A DNA stretch of 8,241 nt, taken from Planctomycetota bacterium (lineage in GTDB: Bacteria; Planctomycetota; PUPC01; DSUN01). Every line of letters begins with the position of its first letter. Position 1 is the first letter of the stretch. The notes under the pieces were generated by a model. The model had not been told where the DNA came from and ran no database searches. It saw nothing but the letters and a program-made list of their open reading frames with translations. Below are positions 1 to 6,747 of this stretch, in pieces. Position numbers and translations under genes: made by a program. Where the stretch lies: positions 1 to 8,241 of the forward strand of contig DAOOIT010000124.1 of NCBI GenBank assembly GCA_035384565.1. The letters are read 5' to 3'.

Positions 1-96
1 CCTCACCCGCAGCGGCCACGGCCAGTCCCATTCAGAACCACATCGCAACCGCCTCCCCGGGTGTGGGCCGGAATTGTACGCAGGGCGGTTCTCTCT

Positions 97-187
97 GGAG
101 CCTGAAGGGCTCGCATGGGATAGCCCAGGGCAACGCCCTGGGTTCAGTGGGATTCACGGGTCCAGCCCCGAAGGGGCGAGATAGAAG
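97..187 (+). repeat. Triple-hairpin intergenic repeat, left copy
   Basis: This is the left arm of a tail-to-tail repeat pair. In order it contains a small hairpin (98-112, GAGCC/GGCTC), the words ATGGGATAG (115-123), a perfect 8-bp stem with a 3-base loop (124-142, CCCAGGGC/GCCCTGGG), a GCCCC-gaa-GGGGC hairpin (165-177) and a GATAGA tail. The same elements occur in the same order on the opposite strand in the neighbouring copy. It resembles REP/BIME-like palindromic repeats of bacterial intergenic DNA, which are often mobilised by RAYT-type transposases. No such transposase is in this window, so the class assignment is inference. It is intergenic and non-coding. Confidence 0.7.
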
Positions 188-278
188 CTCTCTATTCCGC
201 CCCTTCAGGGCTGCCACGGGGTGGTCTGGTTCCCAGGGCGTCGCCCTGCGCTATCCCATTTCGCTCCTTCGGAGCTCC
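188..278 (-). repeat. Triple-hairpin intergenic repeat, right inverted copy
   Basis: This is the right arm, inverted relative to the copy at 97-187. The two meet at an AGCT centre (186-189). Read on the minus strand it repeats the same series: a GAGCTCC-type hairpin (263-275), ATGGGATAG (259 to 251), a CGCAGGGC/GCCCTGGG stem (250 to 232) with one mismatch, an AGCCC/GGGGC hairpin (211 to 199) and an AATAGAG tail. Mismatches between the arms fall partly in loops. Together the arms could fold into one long cruciform or into six small hairpins. Confidence 0.7.
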
Positions 279-318
279 CGCAGCCACCTACAACGCCGGC
301 CCACACTCAGCCCCCCCC

Positions 319-347
319 TTGAATGCCGTGGCCTTTCGTGGTAGGGT
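319..347 (+). promoter_or_regulatory. Weak sigma70-like promoter candidate for the SGNH gene
   Basis: A TTGAAT (319-324) and a TAGGGT (342-347) are separated by 17 bp. The spacing is ideal, but the match to TTGACA and TATAAT is only 4/6 and 3/6. It would give a leader of roughly 45 bases before the ATG at 398. In GC-rich DNA a match of this quality can arise by chance. Confidence 0.2.
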
Positions 348-397
348 CCGGGCCAATCTGACGCAACAGGTCGGGGAGCGGCACAAAGGAGCATGAG

Positions 398-1564
398 ATG
401 AGCACTCGGGCCCTGCGGCTTCTTGCGATAGGGGCATTGGGGCTGATTCTCCTGGCCGCCGGGAGCGTGCCGGGCGGCGAGGCCGGCGGCGCAGGCATTG
501 ACTGGAATCGGGCGCGGCAACTGATCGAGCGCACACGCCGCGGCGAGACTCTCTCGGCGGAGGACCAGGCCTACCTCGACAAGGCCCGGGCCGAGCGTCG
601 CCGTCTCGGCCCCAACTGGCGGCCCGACGGCCCCCAGGGCCAGCCGCCCGAAAAGGGCAAGGAATCGGTCGGCCTCACGCCCCTGTGCGACCTCAAGGGC
701 GACGCGAGGTACAAGGAGATGGAGGGCGGCCTCTACGGCGGCGGGCGGAATGAGCCGCCGGAGGCTCAGGCCAAGCTTGCCCAGGCCGCCGCAGCAGGCA
801 TCGCGCCGCTCGACCCCGAAGGCAAGCCGGCCGCCGACGGACGCATCGTGCTCCTGGCCATCGGCATGTCGAACACCACCCAGGAGTTCTCGCGCTTCAA
901 GCAGCTTGCAGATGCCGATCCCGACAAGTCGCCGAAGCTCGTGATCGTGGACGGCGCTCAGGGCGGCAAGGATGCCGCGGCGTGGGTGAACTCGCCGCCC
1001 GTGTGGGACGAGGCGGACCGCCGTCTCAGAGCCGCGGGCGTCACACCCCAGCAGGTGCAGGTGGTGTGGCTCAAGCAGGCCCTCATCGGTCCGGGCCGGC
1101 GGGGCGAATTCCCCGCCCACGCCCGCGAGTTGCAGCGCGACAACGCGACGATCCTCACCATGGCCAAGGCCCGTTACCCCAACCTTCGGCTCGCCTACCT
1201 CTCCAGCCGCATCTACGCTGGCTATGCCGTCACGCCGCTCAACCCCGAGCCGTACGCCTATGAGAGCGCCTTCTCGGTGCGCTGGGTCATCGAGGAGCAG
1301 ATGAAGGGCAAGGCGGAACTCAATGCCGACCCTGCCAGGGGCGAGGTGAAGGCGCCCGTGGCGCTCTGGGGGCCGTATCTGTGGGCCGACGGCACGAAGG
1401 GCCGCGCGGCGGGCGACCTGATCTACAACCGCGACGACCTCGCCGGCGACGGCACACACCCCAGCCCATCGGGCCGCCAGAAGGTGGCCGAACTGCTGCT
1501 CAGGTTCTTCAAGGCCGACCCATATGCCAAGGGCTGGTTCCTCAAACCGGCCACGCAGCGATGA
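398..1564 (+). CDS. Secreted SGNH/GDSL-like hydrolase family protein
   Basis: A 388-residue exported protein. The start is ATG 398, with AAAGGAG at 385-391 and a 6-base spacer; the nearby ATG at 393 hits a stop after two codons. Residues 1-22 form a signal peptide (RALR followed by a hydrophobic run). A charged segment near 46-68 (RRGETLSAEDQAYLDKA) is a style seen in Planctomycetota secreted proteins. The SGNH signature is partial: LAIGMSN at 153-159 fits block I with S158 as nucleophile, DGAQGG near 185-190 may be the glycine block, and DGTHPSPSGR at 351-360 supplies the D351/H354 pair of block V. Block I lacks the usual Asp of GDS. The likely role is an esterase or acetylesterase acting outside the cytoplasm, possibly on carbohydrates, but no substrate is visible. 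It is alone on the plus strand and convergent with the propeller gene. The fold call is fairly sure; catalytic activity is inference. Confidence 0.8.
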   Translation: MSTRALRLLAIGALGLILLAAGSVPGGEAGGAGIDWNRARQLIERTRRGETLSAEDQAYLDKARAERRRLGPNWRPDGPQGQPPEKGKESVGLTPLCDLKGDARYKEMEGGLYGGGRNEPPEAQAKLAQAAAAGIAPLDPEGKPAADGRIVLLAIGMSNTTQEFSRFKQLADADPDKSPKLVIVDGAQGGKDAAAWVNSPPVWDEADRRLRAAGVTPQQVQVVWLKQALIGPGRRGEFPAHARELQRDNATILTMAKARYPNLRLAYLSSRIYAGYAVTPLNPEPYAYESAFSVRWVIEEQMKGKAELNADPARGEVKAPVALWGPYLWADGTKGRAAGDLIYNRDDLAGDGTHPSPSGRQKVAELLLRFFKADPYAKGWFLKPATQR

Positions 1565-1659
1565 GGCCGATCGTGTCCAGGTCGGATGTGCATACCTCCA
1601 CACAGGCTCTCAGAGGAACCGGGATTCCGCGTACAAGCATGCACGCCCTGCCATGCTGA

Positions 1660-1678
1660 GCACATGGCTTCCGTGTGC
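1660..1678. terminator. Hairpin between convergent genes, possible bidirectional terminator
   Basis: GCACATGG-ctt-CCGTGTGC forms an 8-bp stem (one U-G pair when read as plus-strand RNA) with a 3-base loop. It starts 3 bp past the stop of the propeller gene and lies about 95 bp past the stop of the SGNH gene. No T-run follows on either strand, so it is not a classical intrinsic terminator. A second hairpin, AGCATG/CATGCT (1636-1657), sits beside it. The position between two converging genes favours a transcript-end role. Confidence 0.35.
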
Positions 1679-1680
1679 GG

Positions 1681-2928
1681 TTATCTGGCGCCGATGCACC
1701 AGAGGAACTCGAAGTCGCGGACGAAGATGCGGCCACCCGAGACCGCCGGCGACGAGCCATTGCCCCAGCCGCCGAGATTGCCCCCGCCGATGATCTCGAG
1801 TTTCGGGCCGGCCTTCAGCACGTAGCTGGCGCCCGTGCTGACGAAGTAGACGCGGCCATCCGCCGTGGCGATGGGGCTGGCGAGCTTCGACACTTTGTCG
1901 AGCTTCTCGCGGAAGACCTCCTCCCCCGTGGCCACCATGCGGCACAGCACCTCGCCCTCTTTGGCCACCTTGTAGATGAAGTCCCCGCAGACAACGGGCG
2001 ACGAGTAGTCGCCGGGGCTCTTCTCCACGCGCCATCTCAGGTGGGTCTTCTCCACGTCGCCCTGCCCGGTGGGGTCCACGGCGAGCGCCCACTCGTTGCC
2101 ACCCTTGTCCACGATGACCATGCCTCCTGCGGCCACGGGCGACTCCCCGAAGGCGCGAGCTTTGCACCACCAGAGGGGCTCGCCCGTGGCGGGGTCGAGG
2201 CCCTGAAGGACGTTCTCGCAGGCAGCGATCATCTGGAGCTTGCCCTTCACGTCGAGGAGGAGCGGCGTGGTGTTGCACGAGCCGGTCTTGGGGCGCTTCT
2301 GCTCCCACTTCACCTCGCCGGTCTTCTTGTCGAGGGCCTGGATGTAGCCCTGGCCGCGGGCCTGGTCAACGGAGAGGATGACGGTGTCGCCGAAGAGGAT
2401 GGGGCTTTGGCAGATGCCGGGGTTGAGGACGAATGGGCCTGGTCGCTCGTGGCGCCAGAGGAGCTTGCCGTCGAAGTCCACCGCGGCGATCACAGCGGAG
2501 CCGAACCAGCAGTAGACCGCCTTGCCGTCGGTGACGGGCGTGGGCACCGCGTAGATGGCGTAGCCCATCGGCTCCTTGCCCTGGGGGATGGGCGTGCGCC
2601 AGAGGAGCTTGCCGTCGCTGGCCTGGTAACAGGCCAGGTGGTGTTCGGGCACCTCCTTCTTCTCCTCCTGCTCGCGGTTCTGCTTGGCCGCGGTGGTGAT
2701 GAAAACCTTGTCCTCCCACACGATGGGGCTTGAGTGGCCCGTGGTGCCTTTGAGGGACGCCTTCCAGAGAATGCCCTCGCCGCTCTTGCCGTCCCATTTC
2801 AGCGGCAGGTCCTTCTCATCGGTTGTCCCCATGCCGGTCGGCCCGCGGAAGCCTGGCCAGTTCCCCGCCAGGGCCGCGGCCGAGACGGCCGCCGCGAGAA
2901 GGAGCGCTGACAGCCTGAGTTGCGTCAT
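1681..2928 (-). CDS. Secreted PQQ-binding-like beta-propeller repeat protein
   Basis: A 415-residue exported protein. The ATG at 2928 follows GGGGA (2940-2936) with a 7-base spacer; the frame is open further upstream, but there it only overlaps the preceding gene antiparallel in frame and lacks a signal. A signal peptide spans 1-21 with likely cleavage after ALA. NWPGFRGPTGMG follows directly, a hallmark of the propeller proteins abundant in Planctomycetota. Propeller blades show as repeated G-K/E-x-x-W closers: GKLLW 106-110, GKLLW 154-158, GEVKW 204-208, GEPLW 249-253, LRW 297-299. SSPIV, QSPIL, SSPVV and SSPAV strands open the blades. The family includes PQQ-like domains resembling BamB and alcohol dehydrogenases. 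No haem site or dehydrogenase catalytic set is evident, so a binding or scaffold role outside the cytoplasm is more likely than an enzyme. It starts 2 bp after the stop of the beta-helix gene and is probably co-transcribed with it. Confidence 0.88.
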   Translation of the reverse strand: MTQLRLSALLLAAAVSAAALAGNWPGFRGPTGMGTTDEKDLPLKWDGKSGEGILWKASLKGTTGHSSPIVWEDKVFITTAAKQNREQEEKKEVPEHHLACYQASDGKLLWRTPIPQGKEPMGYAIYAVPTPVTDGKAVYCWFGSAVIAAVDFDGKLLWRHERPGPFVLNPGICQSPILFGDTVILSVDQARGQGYIQALDKKTGEVKWEQKRPKTGSCNTTPLLLDVKGKLQMIAACENVLQGLDPATGEPLWWCKARAFGESPVAAGGMVIVDKGGNEWALAVDPTGQGDVEKTHLRWRVEKSPGDYSSPVVCGDFIYKVAKEGEVLCRMVATGEEVFREKLDKVSKLASPIATADGRVYFVSTGASYVLKAGPKLEIIGGGNLGGWGNGSSPAVSGGRIFVRDFEFLWCIGAR

Positions 2929-2930
2929 CT

Positions 2931-4829
2931 TCACTTCCCCTCGAACGCCGTGACTAGTGGGAAGGCGCCGGCGTGGCCGCGGCCGCCGGCATCCGCATCG
3001 CGAACGCTCAGGTTCCGCGTCTCGCCGCTGCGGGTTTCGCGAATCACGATGTCGAAGCCCCTGTCCTTCACAAACGACAGGCCGCCGATGGAGAAGCACG
3101 CGGAGGAATTCTCGACGAGGAACATCGGTTGCTTGGACTTGATGGGCGGCCATGAGGAGTAGTTCTGGCCGCCAAGGAGTTCCGTGCGCCCACCGTCGCT
3201 AGTCTTGATGACCGTGGCCCCGCCGTTCTCGGTCTTCAGGCCGAGAATCCACAGGTCGCCGCCCTCATTGACCATGCCCACCTGGTTCGTTTCAGGGTTG
3301 ATCTGCCGCATCCAGGCCTTCTGCCCCTTGCGGATGCGCCAGCCGGCGGAACACGAGTTCTCGACGAAGAGCTTGCCAGCGTTCGGCGCTGCAACATAGG
3401 GCACAGCGTCGGGCGACATGCTGCCTATGTCGCGCACCACCAGCGTCTTCGGCGTCGCGTGCTCCACCCAGGCGAAGTTGTTCCCCTTGCCCCATTCTAC
3501 AACGGTGAAGCGTTCGATGGCCACGACATCGCAGGTCACATCCTCAATGCGGAACATCGGCTTGCCGGAGGTGCGGAAGGCGGGGGTGACGCACAGCGTG
3601 GTGTCCATGCCGAGGATCCGCCGCACCGAGCCGTGGACGCGAATGGTGTCGCCGAATCGGATCAGCCCCTCCTTGATTCCGCCGGGAATGCACACGGTGC
3701 TCTTGCCCTCCCTCGCGGCGGCGTCGAAGGCGGTTTGAAGCGTCGCCGTGTCGTCGTCCTTTGCCTTCAGCGCAGCAGGGTCAACGACCACCCACCGGTC
3801 GGGCGGGTCCCAGGGGACATCGGGCGTCTCCTCGAGGGGCAATCGCAGGGTGCGGCGCGGGCTGGGGAAGGCGCAGTGGGCTGCTTTGGGAGGATGCGAG
3901 ACGTATTCCTCGACCGATTCGCCCTCGAGGTCGGGGATGCCATCGTTCTTGACGAGCTTGGCGTAGCCGCTCTGCTTGACATCACGGAGCAGGAGGATGC
4001 CCTGGTTGACGACGGCGGCATCGCCGTCGCCGCCGGCGAGGCTCGATTCGAGCAGGGCAATCATTCCGCCGCGGTCGGTGGCGAGGATGGCGGGCACCTT
4101 GTTGAGGCTCTCCAGCCGACGGATCGTGAGGGTGTGCCATTTGTTGCGGATGCCGGCGACCCGCTGGCCCCTCAGGGTGATGTGCTCGAAGGTCATGCTG
4201 AAGGGGCCGGGCAGCGCATCAATGCCATAGTCAAAGCCCTCGATGAGCACGTTCTTGATGAGGCCAGGCCCGGGCTCGGTGCGGGTGAGGTCGAGGCCCA
4301 CGGCGCCCTTGCCCTCGGGGTCGCTCGACCGGATGGTCACGTTGCGCATGCAGCCGGTGTTATTGTTCATCCACTGGACGCCGACGGCGCCCGGGTTGCC
4401 CTTCCCCACGTCGAAGGTCATGTCGTGGATGGAGTTGTGGAACGCCATGCCCGTGGCCCGTCCCTCGAACATCGTGAGGAGGTAGTTCTTGTTCCCGGGG
4501 TCTTCGAAGTCGGGCGCGTTGTCGGCCAGGCGGATGATGGTGCCCTCACGCGATTCGCCCTGGAGGACGAGTTGCTTCGCCAGTTCGAGCTCGCGGCCGA
4601 ACGTGAGCTTTTTCGTGACCAGGTAGGTGCCGTTGGGGAAGTAGAGGAGGCGCCACTTCCGCTTGTTCTCATCAATGGCCTTCTGGATGGCCGCCCAGTC
4701 GTCGGTCTTCCCATCCCCCCTTGCGCCGTACTGCGTGCTGACGTTCACCATGCCCGCGTTGTCGGGGAAGGCCCGTTCATCCGACGCGCTGGCGACAAGC
4801 GCGGCGAGCGCAAGCAGAGCAACGGTCAT
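2931..4829 (-). CDS. Secreted pectate-lyase-superfamily (right-handed beta-helix) protein, two-lobed
   Basis: A 632-residue exported protein. YGARGDGKTDD at 34-44 followed by LYFPNGTYLV at 62-71 is the classical N-terminal signature of the pectate lyase superfamily (Pfam Pectate_lyase_3 / GH28-like helix). A second, weaker start of the same kind lies at about 358-384 (DDDTATLQTAFDAA then STVCIPGG), so the protein appears to hold two beta-helix lobes in tandem. Residues 3-16 are a hydrophobic signal. No lyase or GH28 catalytic residues can be assigned, so carbohydrate binding or cleavage is inference. The start is uncertain. ATG 4829 gives an ATGA overlap with a short upstream frame and has GGGGG 10 bases before it. 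GTG 4868 has a better GGGGAG at 4882-4877 and would add a basic n-region (RHRDR) to the signal peptide. The gene lies 2 bp before the propeller gene. Confidence 0.85.
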   Translation of the reverse strand: MTVALLALAALVASASDERAFPDNAGMVNVSTQYGARGDGKTDDWAAIQKAIDENKRKWRLLYFPNGTYLVTKKLTFGRELELAKQLVLQGESREGTIIRLADNAPDFEDPGNKNYLLTMFEGRATGMAFHNSIHDMTFDVGKGNPGAVGVQWMNNNTGCMRNVTIRSSDPEGKGAVGLDLTRTEPGPGLIKNVLIEGFDYGIDALPGPFSMTFEHITLRGQRVAGIRNKWHTLTIRRLESLNKVPAILATDRGGMIALLESSLAGGDGDAAVVNQGILLLRDVKQSGYAKLVKNDGIPDLEGESVEEYVSHPPKAAHCAFPSPRRTLRLPLEETPDVPWDPPDRWVVVDPAALKAKDDDTATLQTAFDAAAREGKSTVCIPGGIKEGLIRFGDTIRVHGSVRRILGMDTTLCVTPAFRTSGKPMFRIEDVTCDVVAIERFTVVEWGKGNNFAWVEHATPKTLVVRDIGSMSPDAVPYVAAPNAGKLFVENSCSAGWRIRKGQKAWMRQINPETNQVGMVNEGGDLWILGLKTENGGATVIKTSDGGRTELLGGQNYSSWPPIKSKQPMFLVENSSACFSIGGLSFVKDRGFDIVIRETRSGETRNLSVRDADAGGRGHAGAFPLVTAFEGK

Positions 4830-4951
4830 TTCAGCGTGACCCCCACGGTCGCGATGGCGTTGAAGCACTTTACAGGCTCCCCGGCTGCCAGGGCCACGGC
4901 AACGGCGCAGTACGCCTCCTGGTGGACCGGCAGGCAACCCGCAAAGCCATG
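4826..4951 (-). pseudogene. Short open frame overlapping the beta-helix gene start, possible gene remnant or leader peptide
   Basis: From an in-frame ATG at 4951, a 41-codon frame (starting MHGFAGCLPVHQEAYCAVAV) ends at a TGA overlapping the ATG of the beta-helix gene in an ATGA. Its composition is protein-like, with mostly G or C in third positions, and the same frame stays open upstream into the antiparallel-frame shadow of the HNH gene. The ATG lacks a strong ribosome binding site (GGCGG about 7 bases before). I recognise no family. It may be the 3' end of a decayed gene, a coupling peptide, or chance. If the beta-helix gene really starts at GTG 4868, the overlap loses its meaning. Confidence 0.25.
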
Positions 4952-5010
4952 CATCAGATGCGAACCGCCGGCCCCTGCGACGTGCAGCCAGCTCCCCGCG
5001 CGGCCCCCCG

Positions 5011-5643
5011 CTACGTGAGCTCCACGCTCCAATACGCGTCGTCCACGAAGTGGCGCCACGAGCGGTAGCGGCGGTCGCGAATGGTCACGCGGATGAGCGG
5101 CGAGCGCTTGGGCTTGTAGGGCCGGCGCACGAGCTTCATCCCGGCCTCCTCCGGCACGCGGCCGCCCTTGCGCATGTTGCAGCGCACGCAGCAGCAGACG
5201 AGGTTCTCCCAGGTCGAGGCGCCGCCACGCGAGCGCGGCACCACGTGGTCCAGCGTCAGCTCCGGCGTGGCAAAGCGTGCGCCGCAGTACTGGCATCGCC
5301 CTTCGTCTCGGGCATAGATATTGCGGCGATTGAACTTCACCGCGCGCTGGGGCAGACGGTCGTAGATCAACAGGCGGATGATCCGTGGCACCACCACCTC
5401 GAAGTTCACCGCCCGCACATAGTCGTGTTCGTCTTCGGGGAACTGTTCACGCAGTGCCGAAAGCTGGCACCAGCTCTCCAGCGTGTGGGCCTCGAAGCGG
5501 TCGTCTGCGAGGTGGATCACCTCGGCCACCTCGCGGCACAGCAACGAGAAGGCCCGCCGCGCGGATACCACGTGGATCGGGAGGTAAAGCTTGTTGAGCA
5601 CCAGCACGCTGGAGTCCAGCGCGCTGATCGCCTCGGCAGACAT
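5011..5643 (-). CDS. HNH endonuclease (McrA-like, stand-alone)
   Basis: A 210-residue cytoplasmic protein. An N-terminal module (SSVLVLNKLYLPIHVVSARRAF, about 11-32) precedes the HNH zinc/metal core: RNIYARDEGRCQYCG with C117 and C120, LTLDHVVPRSRGG with D132 and H133 as the metal/catalytic pair, WENLV with N147, and CVRCNMRKG with the second zinc pair C152/C155 and N156. All key residues are present, so the nuclease should be active. This COG1403-type family occurs widely as solitary genes whose target is unknown; DNA or a nicked structure is likely. The ATG at 5643 has GAGG at 5655-5652 with an 8-base spacer. A GTG at 5682 would extend the frame by 13 residues but lies upstream of the predicted transcription start, so I reject it. 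No methylase or restriction partner is adjacent. Confidence 0.9.
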   Translation of the reverse strand: MSAEAISALDSSVLVLNKLYLPIHVVSARRAFSLLCREVAEVIHLADDRFEAHTLESWCQLSALREQFPEDEHDYVRAVNFEVVVPRIIRLLIYDRLPQRAVKFNRRNIYARDEGRCQYCGARFATPELTLDHVVPRSRGGASTWENLVCCCVRCNMRKGGRVPEEAGMKLVRRPYKPKRSPLIRVTIRDRRYRSWRHFVDDAYWSVELT

Positions 5644-5672
5644 GGCCCAGTCCTCGCAAGCACTTGTACCTA

Positions 5673-5701
5673 ATGCTAGCACAACGGAACAGGCTTTTCA
5701 A
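5673..5701 (-). promoter_or_regulatory. sigma70-type promoter with extended -10 for the HNH gene
   Basis: On the minus strand TTGAAA (5701-5696) and TAGCAT (5678-5673) are separated by exactly 17 bp, and a TGC directly precedes the -10, which makes it an extended -10. Transcription would begin near 5666, about 22 bases before the ATG at 5643. This local stretch is richer in A and T than its surroundings, and it excludes the alternative GTG start at 5682. Confidence 0.55.
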
Positions 5702-5757
5702 GGTCCTGCGCAATTCGCCCACCCGCTGCCAAAGCGGCGGGGCGCACCGTCGCCCAA

Positions 5758-5776
5758 GCAGCGTCGGACGCGCTGC
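5758..5776 (-). terminator. GC-rich hairpin after the AEC permease gene
   Basis: GCAGCG and CGCTGC form a 6-bp stem with a 7-base loop, 5 bases beyond the permease stop codon. Only two T residues follow on the minus strand, so it is a weak candidate for an intrinsic terminator. A second hairpin (CCGCT/AGCGG, 5723-5737) lies further downstream. The HNH gene has its own promoter beyond them, which fits a transcript end here. Confidence 0.35.
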
Positions 5777-5781
5777 CTCGC

Positions 5782-6741
5782 CTACAAGGCCGTGACAAGG
5801 TACAGAGCGGGGATCACGGCCGCACAGGCCAGGGTGGTGACGACCCAGGACGAGTTGGCGAGGTCACGGTCCAAGTCGAAGAGGTTGCTCACCACTGTGG
5901 CGAAGATGGCAACGGGCATGGCGCCCTCGATCACCGCCACCCGCCACATCAAGCCGCCATAGGCGCCCCACTGCCCCAAGAGCAGCACAACCCCCGCGGC
6001 GCTGAGCGGGCCGAAGAGGAACTTGGTAGCCGCCAATCCCAGGATCTCCCGCCAGTAGTGGCGCACGCGGCTCACGCGCAACGTGAGACCTATTGCGAAT
6101 GAATGCAGACTCACCACACCGAACACGGCCACCGCGTTGACCGGTCGCACCCAGGCCGGCACCCAGACGCCCAGGGCGTTCAGGCTGAGCCCAACCACGA
6201 GGCCTGAGAGCGGAGCGAGCACGACCGGGTTCTTGGCTACTCCCCGGAGCGTTGCCCCCACGGTTGCCTTCTCCGCCTGGCCATAGTGGCTTGCCAGCAC
6301 AACGCCCATTGTGAAGCACACCGGGATGAAGTGCGCTGTGTAGAGCACCGACAGCCCTTGGCCCTGGACGCCGAGGAACTGATAGCAGATGAATCCGCCG
6401 AGCGACATGCCGATGTTGGACATCATCCCGCAGTTGAGGTAGGCGCCGCGCCGCGCCCCGCGGAGGCCGAGAAGCGTGGCGCCCATGGCGGCCATGGCAA
6501 GGAGGCCCAGCGAGACCAGAGCCCCCACCACGGGCACCACGGCCGCGCCCCCCACCGAGGGGATGCCGAGCAGCCAGCAGCCGACAAGCACCGTGATCGG
6601 CTCGAGGGTGAGGAGCGTAGTGCGCGAGATACGCTTGCTGACCTCGGGCTGAAGCAGCATCAGCTTGCGTGCCACGTAGCCGAGGCCCAACGGCAGGTAG
6701 ATGCACGAGGCGAGGATCGCGAAGCGGGTCTCGGGCAACAT
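5782..6741 (-). CDS. AEC family (auxin efflux carrier-like) permease
   Basis: A 319-residue inner-membrane protein, the usual length for the AEC/PF03547 membrane transport family. Roughly ten hydrophobic segments run through the chain, at about 7-24, 43-60, 66-92, 103-124, 131-151, 171-190, 199-220, 234-255, 260-287 and 298-318. NCGMMSNIGMSLGG (103-116) corresponds to the conserved N-x-x-N/G region in the middle of the first half. NPVVLAPLSGLVVG (171-184) opens the second half. AMPVAIFATVVSNLFDLD (274-291) matches the conserved Pro-containing segment near the C-terminus. Bacterial members move small organic acids such as malate or malonate; the substrate here is unknown. It begins 6 bp after the stop of the isomerase-like gene, so the two are one operon and the permease may carry a compound that enzyme handles. 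Confidence 0.88.
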   Translation of the reverse strand: MLPETRFAILASCIYLPLGLGYVARKLMLLQPEVSKRISRTTLLTLEPITVLVGCWLLGIPSVGGAAVVPVVGALVSLGLLAMAAMGATLLGLRGARRGAYLNCGMMSNIGMSLGGFICYQFLGVQGQGLSVLYTAHFIPVCFTMGVVLASHYGQAEKATVGATLRGVAKNPVVLAPLSGLVVGLSLNALGVWVPAWVRPVNAVAVFGVVSLHSFAIGLTLRVSRVRHYWREILGLAATKFLFGPLSAAGVVLLLGQWGAYGGLMWRVAVIEGAMPVAIFATVVSNLFDLDRDLANSSWVVTTLACAAVIPALYLVTAL

Positions 6742-6747
6742 CCTGCG

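Larger units (their letters stand above)
1..397. other. Gene-free leading region with a repeat pair and a short leader
   Basis: I find no supportable coding region here. Open frames on both strands run through the inverted repeats at 97-278 and have no family resemblance or ribosome binding site, so I treat them as chance frames of GC-rich DNA. Positions 1-96 hold nothing recognisable; a possible minus-strand ATG at 31 would run off the left edge after ten codons and cannot be judged. Positions 279-397 hold a C-rich stretch, a weak promoter-like pair and the leader of the next gene. Confidence 0.6.

Noticed and set aside
1..31. Start of a gene leaving the left edge on the minus strand (ATG at 31, MGLAVAAAGE)
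   Set aside because: Only ten codons are in the window and there is no ribosome binding site, so it cannot be supported.
251..1603. 450-codon minus-strand open frame over the SGNH gene
   Set aside because: It is antisense to a gene with a signal peptide, a good ribosome binding site and family motifs; its translation is rich in R, A, G and H with no recognisable fold, as expected from high GC.
1675..2733. 352-codon plus-strand frame over the propeller gene
   Set aside because: It is antisense to a clear PQQ-like propeller; its composition is skewed to A, V, L, G, D and H with no motif.
3459..5018. 519-codon plus-strand frame over the beta-helix gene
   Set aside because: It is antisense to a protein with pectate-lyase-superfamily signatures; no ribosome binding site or family resemblance.
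5011..5643. HNH gene as part of a restriction or defence system
   Set aside because: No methylase, helicase, integrase or toxin partner is next to it, and the family is widespread as solitary genes.
5011..5682. Longer HNH protein from GTG 5682
   Set aside because: The GTG lies upstream of the predicted transcription start (about 5666), and ATG 5643 has its own ribosome binding site.
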